NCBI RefSeq assembly: GCF_008275125.1
Contig: NZ_CP043473.1
Span: 2,666,001-2,730,000 of the forward strand
DNA from: Chromobacterium paludis
GTDB lineage: Bacteria; Pseudomonadota; Gammaproteobacteria; Burkholderiales; Chromobacteriaceae
Length of the DNA stretch: 64,000 nt
Direction: 5' to 3'
Shown here: positions 10,497 to 19,966 of the stretch, piece by piece
How the letters are laid out: each line of letters starts with the position of its first letter
Position numbering within the stretch: position 1 is the stretch's first letter
Program-made: the position numbers and the translations under genes
The notes under the pieces: model-generated
What the model was told of the DNA's origin: nothing
Database searches by the model: none
The model's input: the letters and a program-made list of their open reading frames with translations, nothing else

Positions 10497-11021
10497 ATGG
10501 TGAACGATTCCCCCTGGCACGCCGCGCCGCCCGCCCTGCCCGCCCCCCTGCTGGATTGCCTGACCGAGCCCGGCTCGCTGAGCCTGCGACTGCAGGCCGG
10601 CGGCCGCCGCTTCGCCGTGCGCGTGCTGCGCCAGGGCGAAGACCGCGCCCAGGCCGACGAGGCCGAGGCGCTTGGACTGAAGCCGGGCGCGCCGGTTTAC
10701 GCCCGCCATGTCTTGCTGACCCTGGACGCGGCGCCAGTGGTGTATGCCCGCAGCGTAACGGCGCCATCCTGTCCGGCCTGGCTGCCGGTGCTGGCCCGCG
10801 GCAGCCGCTCGCTGGGCCTGACGCTGTTCGGCGAACTGCCGGAGCTGGTCCGCGAGCCGCTGCGCTACGCGCTGCTGGAAGCCGGCCACCCGCAGGCCGC
10901 CGCGGCAGCGGCGACCGAGCCAGCCGCCGCCTACCCGGCGCGCCGCTGCCGCTTCCTGCTGCATGGCTCGCCCTTGCTGCTGACCGAACTGTTCCTGCCC
11001 TCCCTGAAGGATTTGCTGTGA
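10497..11021 (+). CDS. ubiC: Chorismate pyruvate-lyase UbiC
   Basis: A 174-residue cytosolic enzyme that removes pyruvate from chorismate to give 4-hydroxybenzoate, the first committed step of ubiquinone synthesis. Family features are [15 protein letters not shown] near the N-terminus, the central [18 protein letters not shown] strand pair and the C-terminal [20 protein letters not shown], which carries the conserved late Glu. An in-frame ATG at 10488 would add three residues. Its stop overlaps the GTG start of ubiA, so the two genes are translationally coupled. Confidence 0.9.
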   Translation: MVNDSPWHAAPPALPAPLLDCLTEPGSLSLRLQAGGRRFAVRVLRQGEDRAQADEAEALGLKPGAPVYARHVLLTLDAAPVVYARSVTAPSCPAWLPVLARGSRSLGLTLFGELPELVREPLRYALLEAGHPQAAAAAATEPAAAYPARRCRFLLHGSPLLLTELFLPSLKDLL

Positions 11022-11890
11022 TTGCTACCGCCCGGCTCCGCGAACGCTATGAGAACTACCGCCAGCTGATGCGCTGGGACAAGCCCATCGGCACCCTGCT
11101 ATTGCTGTGGCCCACGTTGTGGGGGCTGTGGATGGCCACCGGCGGCAAGCCGCACCTGCCCATCGTCGCCATCTTCTGCCTGGGCACGTTTTTGATGCGC
11201 TCCGCCGGCTGCGTGATCAACGACTACGCCGACCGCGACATCGACGCCCACGTCGCCCGCACCAGCCAGCGCCCGTTCGCGCGCGGCGCGGTCAGCAAGA
11301 AGGAAGCGCTGCTCTTGGCCGCCTTTCTCGCCCTGCTGTCCTTCCTGCTGGTGCTGCCGCTGAACAATCTGACCAAGCTGCTCAGCATTCCCGCCGTGCT
11401 GGTGGCGGCCAGCTACCCGTTCACCAAGCGCTTCTTCCCCATGCCGCAGGCCTATCTGGGCATCGCCTTCTCCTTTGGCATCCCCATGGGCTTCGCCGCC
11501 GAAACCGGCGCGGTGCCGCCGCTCGCCTGGCTGCTGCTGCTGGCCAATTTGTTCTGGGTGGTGGCCTACGACACCGCCTACGCGATGGCGGACAAGCCGG
11601 ACGATCTGAAAATCGGCATCCAGACCTCGGCCATCACCCTGGGCGACTACGACGTGGCCGGCGTCATGCTGTGCCATGCCGTGTTTCTGGCGCTGATGGC
11701 CGGCATAGGCCTGCATCTGGCGCTGGCCTGGCCTTACTACCTGGGCCTGGCGGCGGCGGCCGCGCTGATCGGCCTACAATACCGGGACATCAAGGACCGC
11801 GACCGCGCCAAGTGCTTCAAAGCCTTCCTCGACAACAACCGCGTGGGCGCGGCTATGTTCGCCGGACTGGTCCTGAGTTATCTGGTGTAA
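11018..11890 (+). CDS. ubiA: 4-hydroxybenzoate octaprenyltransferase UbiA
   Basis: A 290-residue integral membrane prenyltransferase that attaches the polyprenyl tail to 4-hydroxybenzoate. The two Asp-rich, Mg2+-prenyl-diphosphate motifs are present: NDYADRDID (after AGCVI) and DKPDDLKIG (after YDTAYAM). Translation begins at the GTG at 11018, overlapping ubiC by four bases. An upstream ATG would run deep through ubiC. Together with ubiC it supplies the first two ubiquinone steps. Confidence 0.96.
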   Translation: MIATARLRERYENYRQLMRWDKPIGTLLLLWPTLWGLWMATGGKPHLPIVAIFCLGTFLMRSAGCVINDYADRDIDAHVARTSQRPFARGAVSKKEALLLAAFLALLSFLLVLPLNNLTKLLSIPAVLVAASYPFTKRFFPMPQAYLGIAFSFGIPMGFAAETGAVPPLAWLLLLANLFWVVAYDTAYAMADKPDDLKIGIQTSAITLGDYDVAGVMLCHAVFLALMAGIGLHLALAWPYYLGLAAAAALIGLQYRDIKDRDRAKCFKAFLDNNRVGAAMFAGLVLSYLV

Positions 11891-11967
11891 ATGCCTCGCA
11901 TATGCCATTTACAAAAAACGGCCGCCACAGATGGCAACTTCCCGACGTGACCCTAATCTGAACAAGG

Positions 11968-11982
11968 TCGGGCCAGGCCCGA
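11968..11982. repeat. Perfect 15-base palindrome upstream of the Lys/His-rich peptide gene
   Basis: TCGGGCC-A-GGCCCGA is a perfect inverted repeat with a single central base, 49 bases before the start codon at 12031. It could be an operator or an mRNA leader hairpin. No known regulator consensus was recognised. Confidence 0.45.
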
Positions 11983-12030
11983 TGGCAATACACGCCCATA
12001 CCAATCAGTCACAACAGGAAGGTAAACATC

Positions 12031-12240
12031 ATGAAAAAACTGATGGCTGCTCTGATCGCTGCTGCTTTCGCTGGCTCCGCTTTCGCCGCTCCGGCCGCCT
12101 CCGCCCCGGCCGAGAAGAAGATGGAACACAAGGCAGAACACAAGAAGTCGCACCACAAGAAGACGCACAAGAAGCACGCGTCCGGCGCGGCTCATGAGAA
12201 GCATGAGAAGCACCACAAGGCGGCTTCCGCCGCCAAGTAA
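12031..12240 (+). CDS. Small secreted Lys/His-rich protein
   Basis: A 69-residue protein with a clean signal peptide (MKKLMAALIAAAFAGSAFA), an Ala/Pro stretch, then almost nothing but Lys, His, Glu, Ala and Ser (runs such as HKKSHHKKTHKKHAS). The composition recalls acid-shock (Asr-like) proteins and histidine-rich metal-binding peptides, but there is no firm homology to claim. An AGGAAGG ribosome site precedes the ATG, and a strong terminator follows 13 bases after the stop. It appears to be a single-gene transcript, probably highly expressed. Confidence 0.75.
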   Translation: MKKLMAALIAAAFAGSAFAAPAASAPAEKKMEHKAEHKKSHHKKTHKKHASGAAHEKHEKHHKAASAAK

Positions 12241-12253
12241 GCTTGGCCGAATG

Positions 12254-12282
12254 AAAAAAGCTCCCGCAAGGGAGCTTTTTTT
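12254..12282 (+). terminator. Strong Rho-independent terminator
   Basis: AAAAAAGCTCCC/GGGAGCTTTTTT over a GCAA tetraloop, with a T-run on the plus strand and a matching A-run on the left. It terminates the Lys/His-rich gene and could also serve the minus-strand block that ends at 12298. Confidence 0.9.
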
Positions 12283-12297
12283 CTTCAGGGCGCCGCC

Positions 12298-12732
12298 TCA
12301 GCGCCCTACGCTGAACGGCAGCGCGTAAGCCGTCTTGCCCAGTCTGAGCTCCAGCCGCCAGGTCCGGCTGCCGCTGACGCACATGGGCAAGGTCACCGTC
12401 GCCTTCCAGTCCGCGCCGTCGCGGACAAAGGTGTAGCGGTTGAAGCCCATGTCCATGTCCGGCATGGTGAAGTCGGCCGTCGGCGCGGCTTCCGCCGCCA
12501 CGCCGGCCAAGCGGATCACAAACGGCTTGCCATGCTCCGGCTGGCTGGCGAAGCTCAATCCGCCGCCACCCGGCAGGGCGCAGCTGCCGCGGGATATATC
12601 GCAGGACAGCTTTTGCGTCGGCTGCGCCGTCGGCTTGTGGCTCAAATACCAGACGATCAAGCCCGCCTTGATCGCGCCGAACACGATCAGCGCCACGCCC
12701 AGGATCAAGAGTTTGCGTTGCTTGGCCGTCAT
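12298..12732 (-). CDS. Single-pass membrane protein with periplasmic Met-rich domain
   Basis: A 144-residue protein with one N-terminal transmembrane helix (about residues 8-30) and a periplasmic domain. The domain contains FTMPDMDMGFNRYTF and ends in a predicted beta sandwich (TWRLELRLGKTAYALPF). The layout recalls FixH/YtkA-like domains, some of which touch copper, but this is only a resemblance. The start overlaps the stop of the Nudix-ThiE gene by four bases (ATGA), so they are co-translated. Confidence 0.65.
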   Translation of the reverse strand: MTAKQRKLLILGVALIVFGAIKAGLIVWYLSHKPTAQPTQKLSCDISRGSCALPGGGGLSFASQPEHGKPFVIRLAGVAAEAAPTADFTMPDMDMGFNRYTFVRDGADWKATVTLPMCVSGSRTWRLELRLGKTAYALPFSVGR

Positions 12733-13661
12733 CGCCAGGCCCCCCGCATCAGCGCCACGCCGTGCGCGCCGTGCGCGCGCGCCGTGTCCAGGTCGGCCAG
12801 AGACAAGCCGCCCAGTGCGTACACCGGCACGGGCACCTCGCCCGCCAACATGGCGGCGAAACCATCCCAACCCAAAGCCGGCTGGCCCGGATGGCTGGCG
12901 GTGGCGGCCACATGGCCCAGCAGCGCGTAATCCAGGCCCAAGGCGCCGGCCTTGGCCAAATCCGCCGCATCATGAATCGACGCGCCCACCCAGTCAAAAT
13001 CAGGCCGGGTTTCCAGCGCCTGCAGCCGCGCGCCGTTCAGGTGCACGCCGTCCACCGGCCAATCCGCGCACCAGGCCGGATCGGCATTGACCAGCAGCTT
13101 GCCACCGTAGCCATGGACGATGGCGGCCGCCTGCGCGACGAAATCGCCCAATTGCTCGCGGCCCATGCCTGGCTCGCGCACCTGCACCACCGGCCACGGC
13201 TTCTCGCGCATGGCCTGCAGCTGCGCCTCCTCGCCGATCTCATGCGCGCAGCTGATAGCGTAAGCGTCCGGCAACGCCAGCGATTTCAGGATGTGACCGT
13301 TGGCCGGCAGCATGGGCGCCACCGTCAGCTTGCCCGGCGTCTGCCAGGCGAAGGCCTGGCCCTCATGCGGCTGCGGCTCTCCCTGCCAGCTCCAGATGCG
13401 GAAGAAACGCAGATAGACCGAGGCGTGCTCGTAATGGTGGATCTTGGTCAGCCACGGCGTGGCGGAAGTCACGGCGATGCCCATTTCCTCGGCGAGCTCC
13501 CGCTTGAGGGCTTCCAGATGGCTCTCCCCCGGCTCCACCTTGCCACCGGGAAACTCCCAGTAGCCGGCATAAGGCTTGCCCTCGGGCCGGCTGCCCAGCA
13601 TGAAAGTCCCGTCCGGCCGCATCAGCGCGCCGGCCACCACGTCTATGATCTTGTTGCTCAT
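12729..13661 (-). CDS. Nudix hydrolase-ThiE-like fusion (MutT family)
   Basis: A 310-residue two-domain protein. Residues 1-130 are a MutT-type Nudix domain with the box GGKVEPGESHLEALKRELAEEMGI and the substrate loop YWEFPGG; MutT removes oxidised 8-oxo-dGTP. Residues 135-310 are a thiamine-phosphate-synthase-like TIM barrel with VQVREPGMG, LLVNADPAWCADWPVDGVHL, GASIHDAADLAKA, DYALLGHV and VYALGGLS. Such fusions are widespread in beta- and gammaproteobacteria; the role of the ThiE-like half is unclear. The start at 13661 places the Nudix domain at the N-terminus. Confidence 0.88.
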   Translation of the reverse strand: MSNKIIDVVAGALMRPDGTFMLGSRPEGKPYAGYWEFPGGKVEPGESHLEALKRELAEEMGIAVTSATPWLTKIHHYEHASVYLRFFRIWSWQGEPQPHEGQAFAWQTPGKLTVAPMLPANGHILKSLALPDAYAISCAHEIGEEAQLQAMREKPWPVVQVREPGMGREQLGDFVAQAAAIVHGYGGKLLVNADPAWCADWPVDGVHLNGARLQALETRPDFDWVGASIHDAADLAKAGALGLDYALLGHVAATASHPGQPALGWDGFAAMLAGEVPVPVYALGGLSLADLDTARAHGAHGVALMRGAWR

Positions 13662-13729
13662 TCCATCCCGCTTCCCAATGCCGAGGGCGCAAACATAGCA
13701 GCTTGGCCGCAGCGCGGCCAGCGCGATAG

Positions 13730-14398
13730 TCAAGAAGCAGGCTTGGCCGACGGGGTGACGCAGGGGGGATAGCGTACGGGGCCCAAGCTGGGTACAAAGT
13801 GTTGCAGATACTCGCAGATGGGCGGCAGCCCCATGGCTTTGCGCCGCGCGTCCAGATGTTCCGGATCTTCGACCGGCGTCAGCAGGGACACGCCGCCATC
13901 GGCTGACGTTGCCTGGCTGCCGTAGCGCTGCGGCTTGCCTTGCTGCAACAACAGCCTATCCTCGTACATGGCCAGCCGCTTGGCCGGCAAGTCGCCGCGC
14001 GCGACCGACTGTTGCAGATAAGGCAGATATTTCAGCCGATATGCGATGGGCTCCTGATCCGCATGCTGCAACACAAACCAGGCCACCTCCAGCACCGGCT
14101 TCTCCACATTCGGCGTCCGCGGCCAGCCGCAACGCGCCACCAGCGCATCCAGCCAGCGCCGATTGACGGCATCGTCTCGGTTCTGCTTGTCCCAGATGGC
14201 CGCGACGCGGGCAGGGTCGGCTTGCCGCCCCGCTTTCATCGCCTCGGTTTCCAGCTGTTCCAATGCTTTTCTGCCCGCCTGGTCGCGATCCAGAATCTGA
14301 TGAAACGCCTCATTGATGCGCGGCCAGTCGCATTCCCCCCAGGCCGCCAGCGGGCTGCATGCAGCCGCTGCCAGCAAAAGTCCTCTCATCATTTTCAT
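13730..14398 (-). CDS. Secreted protein with DUF6624-type domain
   Basis: A 222-residue protein with a signal peptide (MKMMRGLLLAAAACSPLAAWG) and a preceding GGAGAG ribosome site, which decides the start over a TTG further upstream. The body shows a recognisable order of motifs: AIWDKQNRDDAVNRRWLDALV, CGWPRTPNVEK, AWFVLQHAD, MYEDRLLLQQGKPQRYGSQ and LDARRKAMGLPPICEYL. This matches the DUF6624 family as I know it; no biochemical role is established. It lies between the Nudix-ThiE and DUF815 genes on the same strand. Confidence 0.72.
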   Translation of the reverse strand: MKMMRGLLLAAAACSPLAAWGECDWPRINEAFHQILDRDQAGRKALEQLETEAMKAGRQADPARVAAIWDKQNRDDAVNRRWLDALVARCGWPRTPNVEKPVLEVAWFVLQHADQEPIAYRLKYLPYLQQSVARGDLPAKRLAMYEDRLLLQQGKPQRYGSQATSADGGVSLLTPVEDPEHLDARRKAMGLPPICEYLQHFVPSLGPVRYPPCVTPSAKPAS

Positions 14399-14443
14399 GT
14401 TTCTCTCCAAAACACGAATAATGACATTGAACTATTTGTCGGA

Positions 14444-15319
14444 CTATTTCTTTCCCGCGCGCTTTGCCAGCGTCTCGCTGCCCGCCCAATGGCAGGCGAA
14501 CTGCCAGGCCACGCGGCCGGAGCGGCTGCCGCGCGTCAGGCTCCACTGCAAGGCCGCGCGTTCGACCTTGTTGCCGTATTTCAGGCCGAAATGTCCCAGC
14601 CAGGCCTTGACTGCCGCCAGATAGGCGTCTTGGTCAAACGGGTAGAAGGACAGCCACAGGCCGAAGCGGTCCGACAGCGACACCTTTTCCTCGATGGCCT
14701 CGCCCGGATGGATTTCGCCATCATGCAGCCTGCCCTCGCGGTTCTCGCTCATCGGCTCCGGCAACAGATGGCGGCGGTTGGAGGTGGCATACACCAGCAG
14801 ATTGTCGCAGCGGCGCGAGAGGCCGCCGTCCAGCGCGCTCTTCAGCGCCTTGTAGCCGGCGTCGCCCTGTTCGAAGGACAGATCGTCGCAGTACAAAATA
14901 AAGCGTTCCGGCCGGCCCGCCAGCAGCTCCACCAATTGCGGCAGATCGGCCAGGTGCTCGCGGTCGATCTCGATCAGCCGCAGGCCATCGGCGCCGAACG
15001 CGGGCAGCAGCGCCTTGACCAGCGAGGACTTGCCTGTGCCGCGCGCGCCGGTCAGCAGGACATTGTTGGCCGGCAGCCCGGCGACGAACTGGCGGGTATT
15101 GGCCAAAAGCTGATCGCGCTGCGCGTCCACGCAAGCCAGTTTGTCCATGTCCGCCGCGTGCGGCTCATGCACCGCCTCCAGCCAGCCGGCCAAGCCTTGG
15201 CGATGCCAGCGGAAGGCCTGGGCGCTCCAGTCCGGCTCGCGCCGCGGCGGCGGCAGCATCGGTTCCAGCCGGGTCAGCACCGCTTCGGCGCGGCGCAGGA
15301 AATCCTGCAAGGCGTCCAT
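14444..15319 (-). CDS. DUF815 family AAA-type ATPase
   Basis: A 291-residue cytoplasmic protein with Walker A TGARGTGKSSLVKALL (about residues 91-106), Walker B-like FILYCDDLSFE, and sensor-like LVYATSNRRHLLPE followed by DRFGLWLSFYPF. These are characteristic of the DUF815 (YP-loop AAA) family. The function is uncharacterised, although the fold suggests remodelling of a protein or nucleic-acid substrate. Its length is normal. Confidence 0.85.
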   Translation of the reverse strand: MDALQDFLRRAEAVLTRLEPMLPPPRREPDWSAQAFRWHRQGLAGWLEAVHEPHAADMDKLACVDAQRDQLLANTRQFVAGLPANNVLLTGARGTGKSSLVKALLPAFGADGLRLIEIDREHLADLPQLVELLAGRPERFILYCDDLSFEQGDAGYKALKSALDGGLSRRCDNLLVYATSNRRHLLPEPMSENREGRLHDGEIHPGEAIEEKVSLSDRFGLWLSFYPFDQDAYLAAVKAWLGHFGLKYGNKVERAALQWSLTRGSRSGRVAWQFACHWAGSETLAKRAGKK

Positions 15320-15345
15320 CGTTTCCCTTTCTGCACAGCGGATGA

Positions 15346-15377
15346 CAAAACAGCCTGCGACGCGAGCGGCAGGCTGT
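15346..15377 (-). terminator. Terminator after the hda-HAD block
   Basis: The stem ACAGCCTGC/GCAGGCTGT is followed, on the minus strand, by TTTTGTC. It lies about 60 bases downstream of the HAD phosphatase gene and before the DUF815 gene, so it separates the two minus-strand units. Confidence 0.65.
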
Positions 15378-15435
15378 CAAAACGCAACGCCGGCGGCAAA
15401 GCCGGCGCCCGGGGCAAGCGGGCCGTGCCCGGAAT

Positions 15436-16125
15436 TCAATCGCGCAGCGAGATCACCGGCCAGCCATGCGCCTCGGCATAGGCGCGCAGCTTGTCGTCGG
15501 CGTCCACCGCCACCGGATGGTCCACCAGCTTCATCAACGGCAGGTCGTTGTGCGAGTCGCTGTAGAAGAAGCTCTCGACGTAGCTGTCCCAGCTTTCGCC
15601 GCGCTCGGCCAGCCATTGCTCGATGCGGGTGATCTTGCCTTCCTTGAAGCTCAAGACGCCGGTGGGGCGGCCGGTGAAGTTGCCGTCGGCGTCTTCTTCC
15701 AGCTCGATGGCGATCAAATGCTCCACGCCCAGCTCGCGCGCGATCGGCCCGGTGATGAAGCGGTTGGTCGCGGTGATGATGACGATCTGGTCTCCCTCGG
15801 CGCGGTGGGCGGCCAGGCGCTCGCGCGCCTTGTTCGGGATCAGCGGCTTGATGTGGTTTTCCAGATAGTCCGCGTGCAGCTCGTCCAGCTCATGGCGGGA
15901 GAAGCGCGTCAGCGGCGCCAGGATGAAGGCCAGGTATTCACCCATGTCCAGCGTGCCGTTCTGGTACTGGCTGTAGAAATAGGTGTTGCGCGCGTCGTAC
16001 TCGGCGGCGTCCAGAATGCCGCGTTTGATCAGGAAGCGCGGCCACTCGAAATCGGAGTCTCCGGCGATCAGGGTGTGGTCGAGGTCGAACAGGGCGAGCC
16101 TGCGTTTGGCGGTGGATGTGCTCAT
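15436..16125 (-). CDS. HAD-IB family phosphatase (SerB-like)
   Basis: A 229-residue haloacid-dehalogenase phosphatase. Motif I is LALFDLDHTLIAGDS with the nucleophile Asp, motif II is VIITATNRF, and motifs III/IV are FFYSDSHNDLPLM with the metal-binding Asp. This is the SerB/HAD-IB subclass with a helical cap (about residues 25-95), whose members act on phosphoserine or other small phosphoesters. The start overlaps the hda stop by four bases; the hda-HAD pair is a common betaproteobacterial arrangement. Confidence 0.88.
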   Translation of the reverse strand: MSTSTAKRRLALFDLDHTLIAGDSDFEWPRFLIKRGILDAAEYDARNTYFYSQYQNGTLDMGEYLAFILAPLTRFSRHELDELHADYLENHIKPLIPNKARERLAAHRAEGDQIVIITATNRFITGPIARELGVEHLIAIELEEDADGNFTGRPTGVLSFKEGKITRIEQWLAERGESWDSYVESFFYSDSHNDLPLMKLVDHPVAVDADDKLRAYAEAHGWPVISLRD

Positions 16126-16892
16126 GATTCCGTGTGGGCGGTTTGCAAAATGTTTTTCACCAGCGGCACCGTGATCGGCCGGCGCAGCGCCAGCGAATAG
16201 CGGTCCAGCATGTCTATCATCGAAATCAGGCTGGTCAGGTCGCGCCGCCAGTGGGTGAGCAGATAGCGGTAGACGTCGTCCGGTATCGACAGCTGGCGGT
16301 TGGCGGCGTGGCTGCGCAAGGCGGCCAGCTTGTCGTCGTCGGACAGCGCCTTCACCTCCAGCACCAGGCCCCAGCCCAGGCGGGTGCGCAGGTCGTCGCG
16401 CACGGACAGCGCCACCGGCGGCTTGCGGCCCGCCATCAGCAAGCGGCCCTCCCCGCCCTCCTTCAAGGAGTTGTAGAAGGAGAACAGCATGATCTGGTCG
16501 TCCGGCGCCAGGTCGTCCACATGATCGACGGCGATGAAGCTGGCCTCGCGCGCGAAGTCCGGCAGATGGTCGCCCTTGCCGTCCAGATAGATGGCGGCGC
16601 GGCCCAGCCGCTCGGCGTGGGCGATCCAGGCCTGCAATAAATGCGTTTTGCCGCAACCGGGCTCGCCCCATAGATAGATGAAGCGTTCGCCTTCGGTGGC
16701 GGTCAGGGCGGTGATCACCTCGCGGTTGCGCTCGGCCAGGAAATTGTCGAAGGCCGGCAGCGGCGTAGGCGTGAGATCGAGTACGAGCTGGTCCAAGTTT
16801 GCGGTGCTGCGTTGCGTGCTGACATCAATAAGAGCGATTTTACGACGATACGGCCCATCGTTGGAACCGCCATTTTCCCAAGCCAGATTCAT
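16122..16892 (-). CDS. hda: DnaA regulatory inactivator Hda
   Basis: An AAA+ protein related to DnaA domain III. Bound to the sliding clamp, it stimulates ATP hydrolysis by DnaA after initiation. Visible are a clamp-binding-like motif QLVLDL, Walker A GEPGCGKTHLLQAW, Walker B FIAVDHVDDL and the arginine-finger region DDLRTRLGWGL. The ATG at 16892 gives 256 residues with about 32 residues before the usual Hda N-terminus. A TTG at 16796 would put the clamp motif at residues 3-8, as in known Hda, and gives 224 residues. Neither has a strong ribosome site, so the start is unsettled. Confidence 0.85.
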   Translation of the reverse strand: MNLAWENGGSNDGPYRRKIALIDVSTQRSTANLDQLVLDLTPTPLPAFDNFLAERNREVITALTATEGERFIYLWGEPGCGKTHLLQAWIAHAERLGRAAIYLDGKGDHLPDFAREASFIAVDHVDDLAPDDQIMLFSFYNSLKEGGEGRLLMAGRKPPVALSVRDDLRTRLGWGLVLEVKALSDDDKLAALRSHAANRQLSIPDDVYRYLLTHWRRDLTSLISMIDMLDRYSLALRRPITVPLVKNILQTAHTES

Positions 16893-16972
16893 GACAAATT
16901 CAAATCGACGCGATGCAACAAATTCGCCGCCGCTTACCCAGCCTTTTTGCCATTTTTCAGTTAAAATACAGT

Positions 16973-16992
16973 GCTTTCGCACCGGCGAAAGC
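16973..16992. promoter_or_regulatory. Hairpin in the hda-purM intergenic region
   Basis: GCTTTCGC/GCGAAAGC forms a perfect eight-pair stem over an ACCG loop, 43 bases before the purM start. An AT-rich tract with a TAAAAT element lies just upstream. It may be an operator or a 5'-leader structure for purM. It does not match the enterobacterial PurR operator. Confidence 0.45.
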
Positions 16993-17034
16993 TTGATGTA
17001 AAAATATTTCAAGTTTGCAGAAAGCGAGATTACC

Positions 17035-18072
<1,038 letters not shown>

Positions 18073-18166
18073 GGCTGAGCGGTCACACGCTCGACGCGCC
18101 GCTGGCCTCGCCGGCGGCGCTTGTCATTTGGCGGACGCCAAACCGAATATCGACATACATCGGCAT

Positions 18167-18808
18167 ATGAAAAACATCGTCATCCTGATTTCCGGCCGCG
18201 GCTCCAATATGCAGGCCATCGTCAACGCCGCCATCCCCGGCGCCCGCGTCGCCGCCGTGATTTCCAACCGCCCGGACGCGGCCGGCCTGGCCTGGGCCGC
18301 CGAACGCGGCATCGCCGCCGTAGCGCTGGACCACAAGGCCTATGCCAGCCGCGAGGCCTTCGACGCCGCGCTGGCCGAAGCGATAGACGCGCATCAGCCC
18401 GATCTGGTGGTGCTGGCCGGCTTCATGCGCATCCTGACCGAAGGCTTCACCCGCCGCTACGAAGGCCGCATGCTGAACATCCACCCCTCGCTGCTGCCGG
18501 CCTTTCCCGGCCTGCACACGCACGAGCGCGCGCTGGAAATGGGCTGCAAACTGGCCGGATGCACGGTACACTTCGTCACCGCCGAGCTGGACCACGGCCC
18601 CATCGTCGCCCAAGGCGTTGTCAGCGTGCTGGACGACGACACGCCCGACAGCCTGGCCGCGCGCGTATTGAAGCTGGAACACCAGCTCTACCCGGAAGCG
18701 GTGCGCCGCTTCGCCGCCGGCGAAATCGCCATCGAGGGCGGCAAGGTGGCCAGCGGCCCCGCCGCCGCCGCCAGCCTGCTGTCGCCCGCCCCCGTCGCCA
18801 AGGATTAA
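18167..18808 (+). CDS. purN: Phosphoribosylglycinamide formyltransferase PurN
   Basis: A 213-residue GAR transformylase using 10-formyl-THF. Residues 1-20 show the ISGRGSNMQAIV phosphate loop. The catalytic block is GFMRILTEGF, then MLNIHPSLLPAFPGLHTHERAL with the active-site Asn and His, and HFVTAELDHGPIVAQ with the conserved Asp. The ATG at 18167 agrees with the family start. Its stop is immediately followed by the DUF3108 ATG, with no gap. Confidence 0.95.
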   Translation: MKNIVILISGRGSNMQAIVNAAIPGARVAAVISNRPDAAGLAWAAERGIAAVALDHKAYASREAFDAALAEAIDAHQPDLVVLAGFMRILTEGFTRRYEGRMLNIHPSLLPAFPGLHTHERALEMGCKLAGCTVHFVTAELDHGPIVAQGVVSVLDDDTPDSLAARVLKLEHQLYPEAVRRFAAGEIAIEGGKVASGPAAAASLLSPAPVAKD

Positions 18809-19966
18809 ATGACTCGTTTCCGCCTGCTGCTGATCGCCCTGTTCCTGTCCCTGCTGCTGCATCTCGCGCTGCTAGGATCGGACCTGCTGCCCGCGCTCAG
18901 CCTGCCGCCGGAAGACGCGCCCAAGCTGGAGAAGATAGACGTCAAGATGCAGGCCCTGCAGCTGGAGGCGCCGGCCAAGCCGACGCCGACCAGCGCCGGC
19001 GTCAGCCTGTTGCCGCAAGCGCGCCCCCAGGGCAAGCCTGCCAAGCGTCCGCCGCATCCGGCCAAGCAGGAAAAACCGCGCCGCAAGCCGCAGGCCTCCC
19101 AGCCTGCGCAGCAAGCCAAGCAGGCGTCCGCGCCGGCAGAAGAGTCCATGGCTGGCCAGGACAGCTCCGCGCCCGCCATAGAAACGCCGGCGCGCCACAA
19201 GAGCGCCAGCGCGCCCGCCGCCCAGACCGCCAGCGCGCCGCGGGCGGAAACGCCGCCACCGCCCCACGCCCAAGGCTTCCTCCATCCGGAAGTGGCGCTG
19301 CGCAAATTCCCGACCGAGGCCAAGATCCGCTATCAGGGCTACTGGAACGGCGCGATGGTGGGTTTTGGCGACCTGGAATGGCTGCAAGGCAATGGCCGCT
19401 ATCAACTGGACATCACGGTGAATCCTTTCATCGGCCCCAAGCTGCGCTATCTTTCACAAGGCCAGATTGACAGCCACGGCCTGCGGCCGGACAGCCTGCA
19501 AGCCTTCCGCGGCGGCCAGCTCAAGGACAACGCCCGTTTCGATTACGACGCCGGACTGCTGCATTACGGCGGCGACAACGCCAGTCAGCAGCTAGCCTTG
19601 AAGAACGGCGCCCAAGACGCGTTCAGCCTGGCCTTCCAGCTGGCGCTCAAGGGCGGCGATCTGGGCCGCGCGCCGATACAGATCACCACGGCCAAGAAGG
19701 TCTATGAATACCCGATGGCGCCGGCCGGCAGCTTCGACTACGACACCGGCGACGGCAAGATGCGCGTCATCGTGTTCAAGGCCGAAGGCGACGGCGACAT
19801 CACCGAATTCTGGCTGGCGCCGGATTTCGCCAATCTGCCGGTGCGCATCCTGCGCGCCGACAAAAACAAGCGGATCGAACTCAAAGCGATCCGCATTGAT
19901 GTGAACGGCAAGCGGCAGTGGGAACTGCCGCCGCAACCGACGATACGGAACAAGAATGCACATTAG
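18809..19966 (+). CDS. Membrane-anchored DUF3108 protein
   Basis: A 385-residue protein. A single N-terminal hydrophobic segment (about residues 5-28) is followed by a long Pro/Ala/Lys/Gln-rich linker (about 45-160) that may span the periplasm. The C-terminal domain (about 170-375) contains IRYQGYWNGAMVGFGDLEW, a beta-rich region with FSLAFQLALKGG, and the end block FWLAPDFANLPVRI, typical of DUF3108. Function is unknown. The gene abuts purN and overlaps the next gene by 11 bases, so purN-DUF3108-methyltransferase forms one tight unit. Confidence 0.82.
   Translation: MTRFRLLLIALFLSLLLHLALLGSDLLPALSLPPEDAPKLEKIDVKMQALQLEAPAKPTPTSAGVSLLPQARPQGKPAKRPPHPAKQEKPRRKPQASQPAQQAKQASAPAEESMAGQDSSAPAIETPARHKSASAPAAQTASAPRAETPPPPHAQGFLHPEVALRKFPTEAKIRYQGYWNGAMVGFGDLEWLQGNGRYQLDITVNPFIGPKLRYLSQGQIDSHGLRPDSLQAFRGGQLKDNARFDYDAGLLHYGGDNASQQLALKNGAQDAFSLAFQLALKGGDLGRAPIQITTAKKVYEYPMAPAGSFDYDTGDGKMRVIVFKAEGDGDITEFWLAPDFANLPVRILRADKNKRIELKAIRIDVNGKRQWELPPQPTIRNKNAH

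Noticed and set aside
10056..10964. Extension of the LrgB gene far upstream on the minus strand
   Set aside because: The extra part overlaps lrgA and ubiC and has no family similarity. The ATG at 10055 with an ATGA overlap is the normal start.
18121..19470. A long plus-strand frame across purN and the DUF3108 gene in another phase
   Set aside because: It overlaps two clear genes, and its Arg/Ala/Gly-rich translation has no domain.
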